A stretch of 10,290 bases of DNA from Competibacteraceae bacterium UBA3908 (GTDB lineage: Bacteria; Pseudomonadota; Gammaproteobacteria; Competibacterales; Competibacteraceae): positions 1 through 10,290 of the forward strand of contig DGFE01000018.1 of the NCBI GenBank assembly GCA_002391525.1. The letters are read 5' to 3'. Shown here in pieces: positions 1 through 5,942 of this stretch (position 1 is its first letter; each line of letters begins with the position of its first letter). A model generated the notes under the pieces. The model worked only from the letters and a program-made list of their open reading frames with translations. It made no database searches and was not told the origin of the DNA. The translations under genes and the position numbers were made by a program.

Positions 1-23
1 CCGTCGAACGCGACTTGCGAAAT
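1..23. repeat. Terminal direct repeat, left copy
   Basis: These 23 bases are identical, in the same orientation, to the last 23 bases of the window (10268-10290). At the right end they lie in the IS630 transposase and include its presumed catalytic Glu codon. Here they can also be read, on the minus strand, as the last visible codons of the DUF945 gene (ending QVAFDG). A chance match of this length is very unlikely. It may mark the ends of a circular molecule, an assembler overlap, or a short IS630 fragment abutting the gene. Confidence 0.9.
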
Positions 24-443
24 CGCCACCACCGGTTCCTGACCGCCGTACAGCTTCGCCAACTCGCGGGTCCAGGCGCTGCTCTCGGGATCGAGCGTGG
101 CCCGCACCACCGAGCCGGTCCAGGCCAGTGGCACGCCCGGTACGCCCCACCCCGCCAGCGGCAGCGGACCGTGGTAGATGTCCTGCCGGATCGAGAAAGA
201 CGGATCCGGCATCCCCGCATCGCCGCCTTCCGGGATCACGAACTGAATCCGGGTCACGACCTGGGACGAGAGCAACCCGCGCTCGTAACGGACCGTGCTC
301 GGTTTGATGCTGGGATTCTTCGAGCCTTCCGCCAAGGCTTCCTGATACCAGCGTTCCGCCTGCTGGCCGGACCAGTACGCCGCGCCGACGAAGCCCGCCG
401 CCAGCACCAGAATGACCACGATTAAACCGATCAGTTTTTTCAC
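1..443 (-). CDS. YdgA/DUF945-family protein, N-terminal part, cut by left edge
   Basis: Read on the minus strand, a GTG at 443-441 opens a frame of about 147 codons that leaves the window at position 1. It starts MKKLIGLIVVILVLAAG, a short basic N-terminus followed by one hydrophobic segment (about residues 4-24), so the protein is probably inner-membrane anchored or exported. The following WSGQQAERWYQEAL and a later VRYERGLLSSQVVTRIQF resemble the start of proteobacterial DUF945 (YdgA/YrfD) proteins, whose biochemical role is poorly defined. GTG is chosen because GGAGA lies about 8 nt upstream and the nearby upstream ATG reads into a stop after six codons. The final seven or eight codons fall in the 23-bp sequence repeated at the right edge, so the true continuation is uncertain. 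Family assignment is from memory of N-terminal features only. Confidence 0.7.
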   Translation of the reverse strand, partial: MKKLIGLIVVILVLAAGFVGAAYWSGQQAERWYQEALAEGSKNPSIKPSTVRYERGLLSSQVVTRIQFVIPEGGDAGMPDPSFSIRQDIYHGPLPLAGWGVPGVPLAWTGSVVRATLDPESSAWTRELAKLYGGQEPVVAISQVAFD

Positions 444-497
444 GCGCGTTGTCTCCCCATGGTTCCAATGGGCGGCATTATTTCACAAACTGGCCAT

Positions 498-526
498 AAA
501 AAAGCCCCGCGCAGGCGAGGCTTTTT
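498..526. terminator. Bidirectional intrinsic terminator hairpin
   Basis: A GC stem (504-510 pairing with 515-521, one C/A mismatch, GCAG loop) is flanked by A6 (498-503) and T5 (522-526), which also pair with each other. It would work in either direction. It lies just upstream of the DUF945 start, so it would insulate that gene from minus-strand transcription coming from the right. No convincing gene on either strand between it and 1017 explains which transcript it ends. Confidence 0.75.
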
Positions 527-630
527 CGAGAACCGGTGTTGGGCGCGCGAGCCTGGCCCGGCAGCGCCCCGGAGGAGGGCTCGGTTCGCCGACACGTCCG
601 GTTGGCAAGGGGACGAGGATCCAGGTAACC

Positions 631-680
631 CCAGACCATGCGCGGAGATGAATCCCGTTTGTGTCGTGAACATGGTCTGG
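631..680. repeat. 10-bp perfect inverted repeat with 30-nt loop
   Basis: CCAGACCATG (631-640) is followed by its exact reverse complement CATGGTCTGG (671-680). The arms could form an RNA stem-loop on either strand. There is no T-run next to it, so it does not look like a simple terminator. It may be part of a structured RNA or a relic of an insertion. I do not recognise it. Confidence 0.6.
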
Positions 681-1017
681 CGGAAATCAAAGCAATCATT
701 CCGCTTTTCGGCGACTTTGTGCGATAACACAAAAAACGTGGGTTTTCCTTTGCCAACGGCTATCCCGGCGCTCATACGTAGCGAGTTTACTACTCCACCA
801 CAATCGAACAACTGTGAATCCTGCAACTCTATAATCACACAACCACTCATCACGACATCACTAATTCCGCTTTTATCGGATAAACCCGGCTGACACCACC
901 GCAGTTTGAATTGTATGGTTCCAAAAAATAATTGAGATTTTAAATTTAAACGCTTTTTAGAAACCGACACAAAAGTGTCAAGATCACACTCCCGACCAAC
1001 CAAAAAAGGAGAATACC

Positions 1018-1053
1018 ATGCGCAAGTTAACCGCTGTTTTGTTTGCCTCCCTT
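1018..1053 (+). pseudogene. 5' stub of a probable secreted-protein gene, cut by ISL3 element
   Basis: An ATG at 1018 has a strong ribosome binding site (GGAG at 1008-1011, 6-nt spacing). It encodes MRKLTAVLFASL, a typical start of a Sec signal peptide: positive residues, then a hydrophobic run. After 12 codons the ISL3 element begins, and translation would continue into it to a stop at 1123-1125. The sequence to the right of the element (from 2450) shows no recognisable continuation, so the rest of the gene has been lost or moved. The original product cannot be named. Confidence 0.6.
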
Positions 1054-1084
1054 GGCTCAATGAGGTTTCCCGTGAAGACCACAA
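1054..1084 (+). repeat. ISL3 left terminal inverted repeat (31 bp)
   Basis: This is the exact reverse complement of 2419-2449. It begins GGCTCAATGAGGTTTCCCG. Pairing continues imperfectly for a few bases inward. It is the transposase binding and cleavage end. Confidence 0.95.
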
Positions 1085-1157
1085 TATCTTGTGATGGCAT
1101 CAGCAGCCCAAGTATGAAAAGCTGAGGGGGTTCCTCACCACGCTTGGACTGCTGGCG

Positions 1158-2400
1158 ATGCCGATCACGATTCGTTTGCCCCTGGATCTGCCCGATGTGC
1201 GGGTGCTGGCCAGCCGGGAATTGCCGGATGCCACCCTGTTGATCGAAGTGGAAAGTACGCTGCGGACAGCCCAGTGTCATCACTGCGGCCGGGAGCTTGA
1301 CCGGATTCACGGGGTTGACCGGCCGATCCGCTTGCGCCACCTGCCGGTGTTTGGCCGGGCGGTGCTGATCGAGATTCACCCGAAACGGTACCGGTGCCCG
1401 TACTGCGCGGGGGGACCGACCAGCACCCAGCGCTGCGCCTGGTACGAACCGAACCGGCCCCACACCCGAGCCTTCGAGCAGGACGTGTTGAAACGGCTGG
1501 TCCACGGCACCGTGGCCGATGTCGGTTGGCAGTGCCGGTTGGGCGTCAAGGCGGTGGAGGGGATCGTCGACCATCACGTCGCGCCCGCCGTGGAGTGGAG
1601 CCCGCTTCACCGCCCTGGACACGCTGGGGATCGACGAGGTGGCCCTGCTCAAGGGCCATGGCGCCTCCGTGGCGGTGGTTTGGACCCGCGATCTTACCGG
1701 GCAAAACCACGTCCTGGCGGTGTTGCCCGACCGGTTGCAGGCTACGGTGCAGGCCTTTCTGGCGACGATCCCGGCGACGTTGCAGGCCACGGTGAAGCGT
1801 GTGTGTATCGACATGTGGGACGGCGATGCCGGCGCGGTGGCGGCGGCGCTGCCCGACGCCCGGATCGTGATCGATCGGTTCCATGGGGCCGTGCAGTACC
1901 GCGAGGCCTTTGACGACCGGCGCAAGGCGGAATGCCGGCGCCTCAACGCGGCCCGGTCTCCCGAGCGAGCGGTGCCGACCGCCGAGTTGCGACCGCTGTT
2001 GCGCCGGGAATGGCGATCGCTGAATCCCGATCAGCAAGGCCGGCTGGTGGAGTTGTTCGAACTGACGCCCACGTTGGCCAGTGCCTACGTCCTGCGCACC
2101 CTGCTGACGGCGATCTTCGACCACAGCCCGGATCGGGCCACCGCCCAGACCCGACTCCAAGGCTGGACCGAGCGAGTCAAAGCGGCGGGGCTGAGCTGTT
2201 TTGATCAGTTCCTCAATACGTTGCATAACTGGCAGGACAGCATTCTCAACTATTTCGATGGGTGGCATACCAGTGGCTTCGTCGAGGGACTTAACAACAA
2301 ACTCAAGTTGCTCAAGCGCCGGTGCTTTGGCCTGGATGACCCGGTCGAACTCTTCCGCCGGCTGTGGCTGGATATCGAGGGGCCGCGCCTTTGGGCCTAA
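1158..2400 (+). pseudogene. ISL3-family transposase, single frameshift
   Basis: Two frames together give a full-length transposase of about 413 residues. The first frame, from ATG 1158, holds the N-terminal zinc finger: C40-x2-C43 (CHHCG) and C80-x2-C83 (CPYC). The second frame carries the catalytic DDE core: D in LGIDE (codon 1633), D in VIDRFH (codon 1873) and E in VEGLNNKLK (codon 2284), then a typical ISL3 ending with KRRCFG. The frames join where one extra C in CCC (1601-1603) shifts reading; dropping it gives a smooth VEWSRFTALDTLGIDE. Programmed frameshifting is not usual for ISL3, and CCC is not a slippery site, so this is either a real inactivating mutation or a sequencing error. All catalytic residues are otherwise present. 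Confidence 0.88.
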
Positions 2401-2418
2401 ATCCCACATCACTACATT

Positions 2419-2449
2419 TTGTGGTCTTCACGGGAAACCTCATTGAGCC
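2419..2449 (-). repeat. ISL3 right terminal inverted repeat (31 bp)
   Basis: This is the exact reverse complement of 1054-1084. It starts 18 bp after the transposase stop codon and ends in GAGCC. The perfect identity of the ends suggests that the insertion is not very old, in contrast to the missing target duplication. Confidence 0.95.
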
Positions 2450-2465
2450 TGAAAACTTTCGCACT

Positions 2466-2512
2466 TTGAGTATCTTTTGGGTAGTCTGGATATGACAAAT
2501 ATGGATTGTCAT
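2466..2512 (+). promoter_or_regulatory. Candidate promoter and operator palindrome upstream of the metabolic operon
   Basis: TTGAGT (2466-2471), a 17-nt spacer and GATATG (2489-2494) form a weak sigma-70-like pair. Overlapping the -10 side is a 7-bp-arm palindrome, ATGACAA (2492-2498), a 7-nt spacer and TTGTCAT (2506-2512). Its placement over the -10 and start region would suit a repressor, so the operon may respond to a metabolite. The regulator is not encoded in the window. The promoter is near the ISL3 right end but outside it. Confidence 0.35.
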
Positions 2513-2614
2513 TTAGTTAAACTCCCCAAACCCACTAGCCTTTACTACGCTTAACCTGTCAAGGCCAAGCCACCCCGACTTTACTCACCCTTGATCCTTC
2601 CCAGGAGCAACGCC

Positions 2615-3787
2615 ATGCGAACCGTTACCCCTATCCAGACGGCTTCACCGCCATCGCGTGATGTCGAAGCCGCATTCACCAACTGGAAATGGCAGCAGCA
2701 GAATGCTTTGACCAGTGTTAACGATCTGGTGCGGACTTTTCCTCCCTTGGCGGGAACCCCTTTGCTGGCCAGAATCTCCAGGCGCCTCGGTTCGCGCAAG
2801 CTCGGGTTGACGCCTTACTACGTCAATCTGATCGAGCGTGATGCCCACGGCTTGCCACGAGTCGACGATCCGCTTTGGCTGCAAGTCGTTCCCACCTGGA
2901 CCGAAGATTCCAATCACGCCTTGAGTTACGACGGCGAATCAGAAAACTGGGAGCTGCCACATGAAATAGTGACGCCGATATGTCAACATAAATATGACAA
3001 TCGTGTGATCATCCGTGCGGTCAATGTGTGTCACGCCTATTGCCAGTTTTGCTATGAGGCGTTACGGACGCTCGAAACCGAGTCGGACAAAGGCAAGTTC
3101 AAGAAATCGGATTGGGCGGCGACGCTGAAATACATCGCCGATCATCCGGAAATTGATGAGGCCATCCTCAGCGGCGGCGAGCCGTTGATGCACGCCGACC
3201 CGCAACTGGCCGGCCTGTTGCGCGACCTGCGGGCGCTGCGGCCGGACCTGATCATCCGCGTCCACACCCGCGCGTTGACCTTCAACCCTTACCGGATCAC
3301 CGAAGCACTGGTCGCGGCGCTGCGCGAGACCCGGGTCACGGCGGTCGGCGTCCATGTGGCTCACCCGCGCGAAATCACCGCAGAGTTCATCGCCGCTGTC
3401 GGCAAGCTGCGTTCCGCCGTGCCGCTGCTGTTCGCCAACATCGCGCTGCTGGCCGGTATCAACGATAGCCTTCCGGTGATGAAGGAATTGTGTCTGACTT
3501 TGTACCGGAACGGCGTGCTGCCGCACTACCTGTACCAGTTCATGCCGTTCTCCCCCGGTGATACGCAGTTCAGCTCCGATATCAGCCGCGGAATCGCCAT
3601 CGTCAGCCAGATGAAACGCCGGATTTCGAACATGGCGGTTCCTGAGTTCGTTCTGCCGCACAAAACCGGCAAGTTCACGGTGCCTTTGCATTTGCCGGGC
3701 GAGGCGCCGCAGCTGGAGTCACGCGAAGGTCGCGAATTCATGAACTTCCGCAACTGGAAAGGGGAGCCTTGTGTCTTCCCCGGTTGA
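2615..3787 (+). CDS. Lysine-2,3-aminomutase-like (KamA-family) radical SAM enzyme
   Basis: A 390-residue protein; ATG 2615 is chosen because AGGAG (2603-2607) sits 7 nt upstream. KamA enzymes use a 4Fe-4S cluster, S-adenosylmethionine and PLP to move an amino group from C2 to C3 of an amino acid. Visible KamA features are NWKWQQQNALTSV (23-35), TPYYVNLI (66-73), the cluster motif C139-x3-C143-x2-C146 (CHAYCQFC), SGGEPL (186-191), GINDSLPVMKEL, HYLYQ (304-308) and a C-terminal HKTGK whose K353 (or K350) should hold PLP. The length is nearer KamA (about 410) than EpmB (about 340). The positions that bind lysine in KamA appear changed: Arg after the third Cys becomes E148, the YQCD Asp becomes M310, and the Asp before the PLP lysine is absent. 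The C-terminal zinc Cys cluster is also missing. The true substrate is unknown. It is first in the operon and overlaps azlC by 17 nt. Confidence 0.85.
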   Translation: MRTVTPIQTASPPSRDVEAAFTNWKWQQQNALTSVNDLVRTFPPLAGTPLLARISRRLGSRKLGLTPYYVNLIERDAHGLPRVDDPLWLQVVPTWTEDSNHALSYDGESENWELPHEIVTPICQHKYDNRVIIRAVNVCHAYCQFCYEALRTLETESDKGKFKKSDWAATLKYIADHPEIDEAILSGGEPLMHADPQLAGLLRDLRALRPDLIIRVHTRALTFNPYRITEALVAALRETRVTAVGVHVAHPREITAEFIAAVGKLRSAVPLLFANIALLAGINDSLPVMKELCLTLYRNGVLPHYLYQFMPFSPGDTQFSSDISRGIAIVSQMKRRISNMAVPEFVLPHKTGKFTVPLHLPGEAPQLESREGREFMNFRNWKGEPCVFPG

Positions 3788-4592
3788 AGCGATGCCAGAA
3801 TCGACGACGGTGGAGCCGGGCGGTGCGGCCGACCCTGGCGTGTTGCGGCAGGCGGCGTGGGATGCGTCGCCGATCATCGTCAGCGGTTTTGCCTTCGGGT
3901 TGGTGTTTGGCCTGCTGAGTGTGCGCAACGGGGTTTCTCCGCTGGCGGCGACGCTGATGAGCGCGTTGGTTTTTGCCGGCGCATCGCAATTTGTCGCGGT
4001 CGACTTTTGGCGGCAGGGCGTGCAGGCGTTGCCGGTCGCGGCGATCACCTTCACTACGCTGGCGGTCAATTTGCGGCATTTGCTGATGAGCGCGACGCTG
4101 GCGCCGACGCTGCGCGGGCACCGCTGCAGTGTTCTGGCAGCGGCATTTTCGCTGTTGCTGATCGACGAAACCTGGGCGCTATCGGAGCACCGCTTCAAAC
4201 AGCGGCGGGCCTCGTTGCGTTATTTCCTGGCTTGCGGCGGCTTGATCTATCTCGGCTGGGTCGGAGGTACTTTCGTCGGCACCCGCTTCGGCGCGGCGAT
4301 CCCTAATCCGGCCGTATGGGGCTTGGATTTCACTTTCATCGCGATGTTTCTGTCGTTGCTGATTCTGTTGCGCAAGCGGCGTTCCGACTACGCAGTATGG
4401 CTGTTATCGGCTGGCTTGGCTTTTACGCTATCCCTGTTGCCGGGCCTGGGGCCGCTGGCGGTCTTCATTGCCGCCATTACTGCCAGCGCCATCGTCGCGG
4501 CGTTAACCGGATCGGAGGCGGCAGCGCCGGCACCCGCAGTGGCTCCGGACGCCCCCACGGTCTCTGCCGCTGTCAACAAGGAGAACTCATGA
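3771..4592 (+). CDS. azlC: AzlC-family amino-acid exporter, large subunit
   Basis: A 273-residue membrane protein starting at GTG 3771, with AAGGGG six nt upstream; the start lies inside the end of the radical SAM gene. An alternative ATG is at 3792. After about 30 hydrophilic residues, hydrophobic helices run from about 33 to 245. AzlC landmarks are SGFAFGLVFG (38-47), FAGASQF (68-74), NLRHLLMS (100-107) and DETWALS (132-138). AzlC acts with the small AzlD in the inner membrane to export branched-chain amino acids, and their analogues in the original Bacillus case. Here the pair sits inside a set of amino-acid-modifying genes, so export of the pathway product or a toxic intermediate is a reasonable inference. 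The stop overlaps the azlD start (ATGA). An Ala/Pro-rich tail follows the last helix. Confidence 0.92.
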   Translation: MSSPVEAMPESTTVEPGGAADPGVLRQAAWDASPIIVSGFAFGLVFGLLSVRNGVSPLAATLMSALVFAGASQFVAVDFWRQGVQALPVAAITFTTLAVNLRHLLMSATLAPTLRGHRCSVLAAAFSLLLIDETWALSEHRFKQRRASLRYFLACGGLIYLGWVGGTFVGTRFGAAIPNPAVWGLDFTFIAMFLSLLILLRKRRSDYAVWLLSAGLAFTLSLLPGLGPLAVFIAAITASAIVAALTGSEAAAPAPAVAPDAPTVSAAVNKENS

Positions 4593-4891
4593 CCTGGCTG
4601 GAATTGTGGGCGGTGCTGCTGATGGCGGGGGTGACCTATCTGACTCGGATCGGCGGCATCTTCTTGCCGGTCGACCGCCTGCAATCGCCGTTCGTGCAAC
4701 GCTTCCTCGCCAACTTGCCGGCGGCCGTGCTGGCGGCCTTGATCGGACCCAAACTGCTCGGTTCGTCGGACAGCGCGGTATGGCTAGCCGCCGTCGTGGT
4801 GGCGGTCACCGTTTGGCGGTCACGCAACACGCTGCTCGGTGTCGCGCTGGGGACCGCGACGTGCGCTGCAGTTCGCTATTTCTCGCATTAG
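4589..4891 (+). CDS. azlD: AzlD-family amino-acid exporter, small subunit
   Basis: A 100-residue protein with three to four hydrophobic segments (about 4-28, 40-58, 63-78, 80-95). The order TYLTRIGGIFLP (17-28), RFLANLPAAVLAALI (38-52) and a final WRSRNTLLGVALG is characteristic of AzlD. ATG 4589 overlaps the azlC stop by 4 nt (ATGA) and has AAGGAG (4578-4583) upstream, which fits translational coupling and one-to-one subunit production. A frame extending upstream lies within azlC and is not used. It should form the transporter with AzlC. A 73-nt gap follows before the next gene. Confidence 0.93.
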   Translation: MTWLELWAVLLMAGVTYLTRIGGIFLPVDRLQSPFVQRFLANLPAAVLAALIGPKLLGSSDSAVWLAAVVVAVTVWRSRNTLLGVALGTATCAAVRYFSH

Positions 4892-4899
4892 CGAACAAG

Positions 4900-4926
4900 C
4901 GCCCATCCGTCCTGGTGTCGTGGGCG
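4900..4926 (+). repeat. Possible hairpin between azlD and the dehydrogenase gene
   Basis: CGCCCA (4900-4905) pairs with TGGGCG (4921-4926) across a 15-nt loop, in the longest gap of the operon. There is no T-run directly after it, so it is not a convincing terminator. It might stabilise or process the mRNA between the transporter genes and the downstream enzyme genes. Confidence 0.3.
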
Positions 4927-4964
4927 TCTGTCGCGATCAATTTTTGTTGAAGGGCGTATTTGCC

Positions 4965-5942
4965 ATGCTGAAGATTGGTATTATCGATTCGCTGCGGCAT
5001 TCCTATGTAGCGCAGCCGGATATAGAGCAAGCCGTATTTGCCGGCGCCGGTACGATTGAGCTATTTCAGGTTGCGACCGCCGCCGATTTGCCGCCGCCTG
5101 CGGCGGCTTGCGATGGCATCATTTCCTGGCATCTGGTGCCGCTCGACGCTGCGGCGATCGATCAGTTGACCGCCTGCCGGGGGATCGTGCGCGCCGCCGT
5201 CGGCTACGACAACATCGACCTGGTGGCGGCGGCGGCAAAGGGGATTCAAGTCGCCAACGTTCCCGACTATGGAACCGAGGAGGTGGCCGACCACACGTTG
5301 GCGCTGGCACTGGCAATGCTGCGGCGGCTGCCGCGCGGCGACCGGCTGGTTCGCGGCGGCAGCTGGGACTGGCGGGAGGTCGGACCGATGCCGCGCTTGC
5401 GCGGATTGCGCGTCGGCATCCTGGGCCTGGGGCGAATCGGGACCGCTGTCGCCCGGCGCTTCCAAGCCTTCGGTTGCGAGGTCGCCTTCTACGATCCAGA
5501 GCGCCCCAGCGGCTGGGACAAGGCCGTCGGTATCGACCGGTGTGAGACCTTGGACGAATTGCTGGACCGCTGCCAGTTGCTGACGATCCACGCGCCATTG
5601 AACGCGGTGACCCGGCATTTGATCGACGCCCGCGCGCTGGGCAAGCTGCAGGACAAATACTTGGTCAACACCGCCCGCGGGCCGATCATCGAGCCCCAGG
5701 CGCTGGCGGCGGCGGTCGCCGCCGGCAACTTGGCCGGTGTTGCGCTCGATGTTTTTTCCGACGAAACCCGGGCGCCGCTGGCACCGCTGGCCGATAGCGA
5801 GGCGACGTTATGGTCGCCGCATGTTGCGTTCTATTCCGATCGCGCCTTGCCTGAGCTGCGCGCGAAGGCCGCCCAGTGCTTACGCGGGATCCTGGAGACC
5901 GGGGATCATCGCAATGTGCTGGCCGAAACCCGGCGTGGCTGA
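4965..5942 (+). CDS. D-2-hydroxyacid dehydrogenase, CtBP-like
   Basis: A 325-residue NAD(P)-dependent dehydrogenase that should interconvert a 2-keto acid and a D-2-hydroxy acid. ATG 4965 has a modest GAAGGG site about 10 nt upstream; the frame extends upstream but overlaps azlD. Domains: substrate-binding N-terminus to about 100, then AVGYDNIDLVAAA and NVPDYGTEEVADHTLAL, typical of the CtBP-like group. The Rossmann motif is G154-L-G-R-I-G159, and the C-terminal return segment follows. The catalytic triad is intact: R238 (NTARGP), E267 (DVFSDET) and H286 (SPHVAFYSD). The E-to-H distance is 19, against 23 in E. coli SerA, a small deletion in the loop. Within the operon it could reduce the keto acid made by the HisC-like enzyme, or oxidise a hydroxy acid to feed it. 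The substrate is not predictable. Its stop shares one base with the next start. Confidence 0.9.
   Translation: MLKIGIIDSLRHSYVAQPDIEQAVFAGAGTIELFQVATAADLPPPAAACDGIISWHLVPLDAAAIDQLTACRGIVRAAVGYDNIDLVAAAAKGIQVANVPDYGTEEVADHTLALALAMLRRLPRGDRLVRGGSWDWREVGPMPRLRGLRVGILGLGRIGTAVARRFQAFGCEVAFYDPERPSGWDKAVGIDRCETLDELLDRCQLLTIHAPLNAVTRHLIDARALGKLQDKYLVNTARGPIIEPQALAAAVAAGNLAGVALDVFSDETRAPLAPLADSEATLWSPHVAFYSDRALPELRAKAAQCLRGILETGDHRNVLAETRRG

Larger units (their letters stand above)
444..1017. other. Non-coding interval upstream of DUF945 and the interrupted gene
   Basis: No reading frame here looks like a real protein. The part to about 680 is GC-rich and holds the terminator (498-526) and an inverted repeat (631-680). 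From about 690 to 1017 the base composition becomes A/T-rich. It contains small palindromes: TTTGTG-N6-CACAAA (716-733) and GACAC-AAAA-GTGTC (966-979). A weak promoter-like pair for the gene at 1018 is TTGAGA (932-937), a 17-nt spacer and TTTTAG (955-960). The interval should hold the promoters of two divergently arranged genes; a small RNA ending at the terminator is possible but I cannot identify one. Confidence 0.5.
1054..2449 (+). mobile_element. ISL3-family insertion sequence, complete ends, inactive transposase
   Basis: A 1,396-bp element is bounded by perfect 31-bp terminal inverted repeats starting GGCTCAATGAGG. It carries one transposase gene (1158-2400) whose zinc-finger N-terminus and DDE region match the ISL3 family; GGCTC-type ends are also usual there. 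ISL3 elements normally leave an 8-bp target duplication, but the flanking octamers differ (CCTCCCTT at 1046-1053, TGAAAACT at 2450-2457). That implies rearrangement or deletion after insertion, or recombination between two copies. Confidence 0.92.

Noticed and set aside
540..690. 6S, SRP or tRNA gene
   Set aside because: A short CTCGGTTCG resembles part of 6S RNA, but the rest does not match; no cloverleaf or SRP core could be drawn.
716..733. CRP-like palindrome TTTGTG-N6-CACAAA
   Set aside because: A CRP site has 8 nt between TGTG and CACA; here there are only 6, so the match is not acceptable.
648..893. Plus-strand frame starting MNPVCVVNMVW
   Set aside because: It crosses the GC-rich to AT-rich boundary, has only a poorly spaced GGAG at the ATG, and has an amino-acid make-up unlike a real protein.
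440..1084. Minus-strand frame of about 214 codons across the non-coding interval
   Set aside because: It runs through the terminator hairpin, has no ribosome binding site and no recognisable domain, and its start lies inside the ISL3 end.
984..2412. Long minus-strand frames opposite the ISL3 transposase
   Set aside because: They are shadow frames of a high-GC gene; the plus strand carries the zinc-finger and DDE motifs.
2615..3787. EpmB (elongation factor P lysylation aminomutase)
   Set aside because: It is longer than EpmB, lacks the lysine-binding residues, and has no epmA or efp neighbour.
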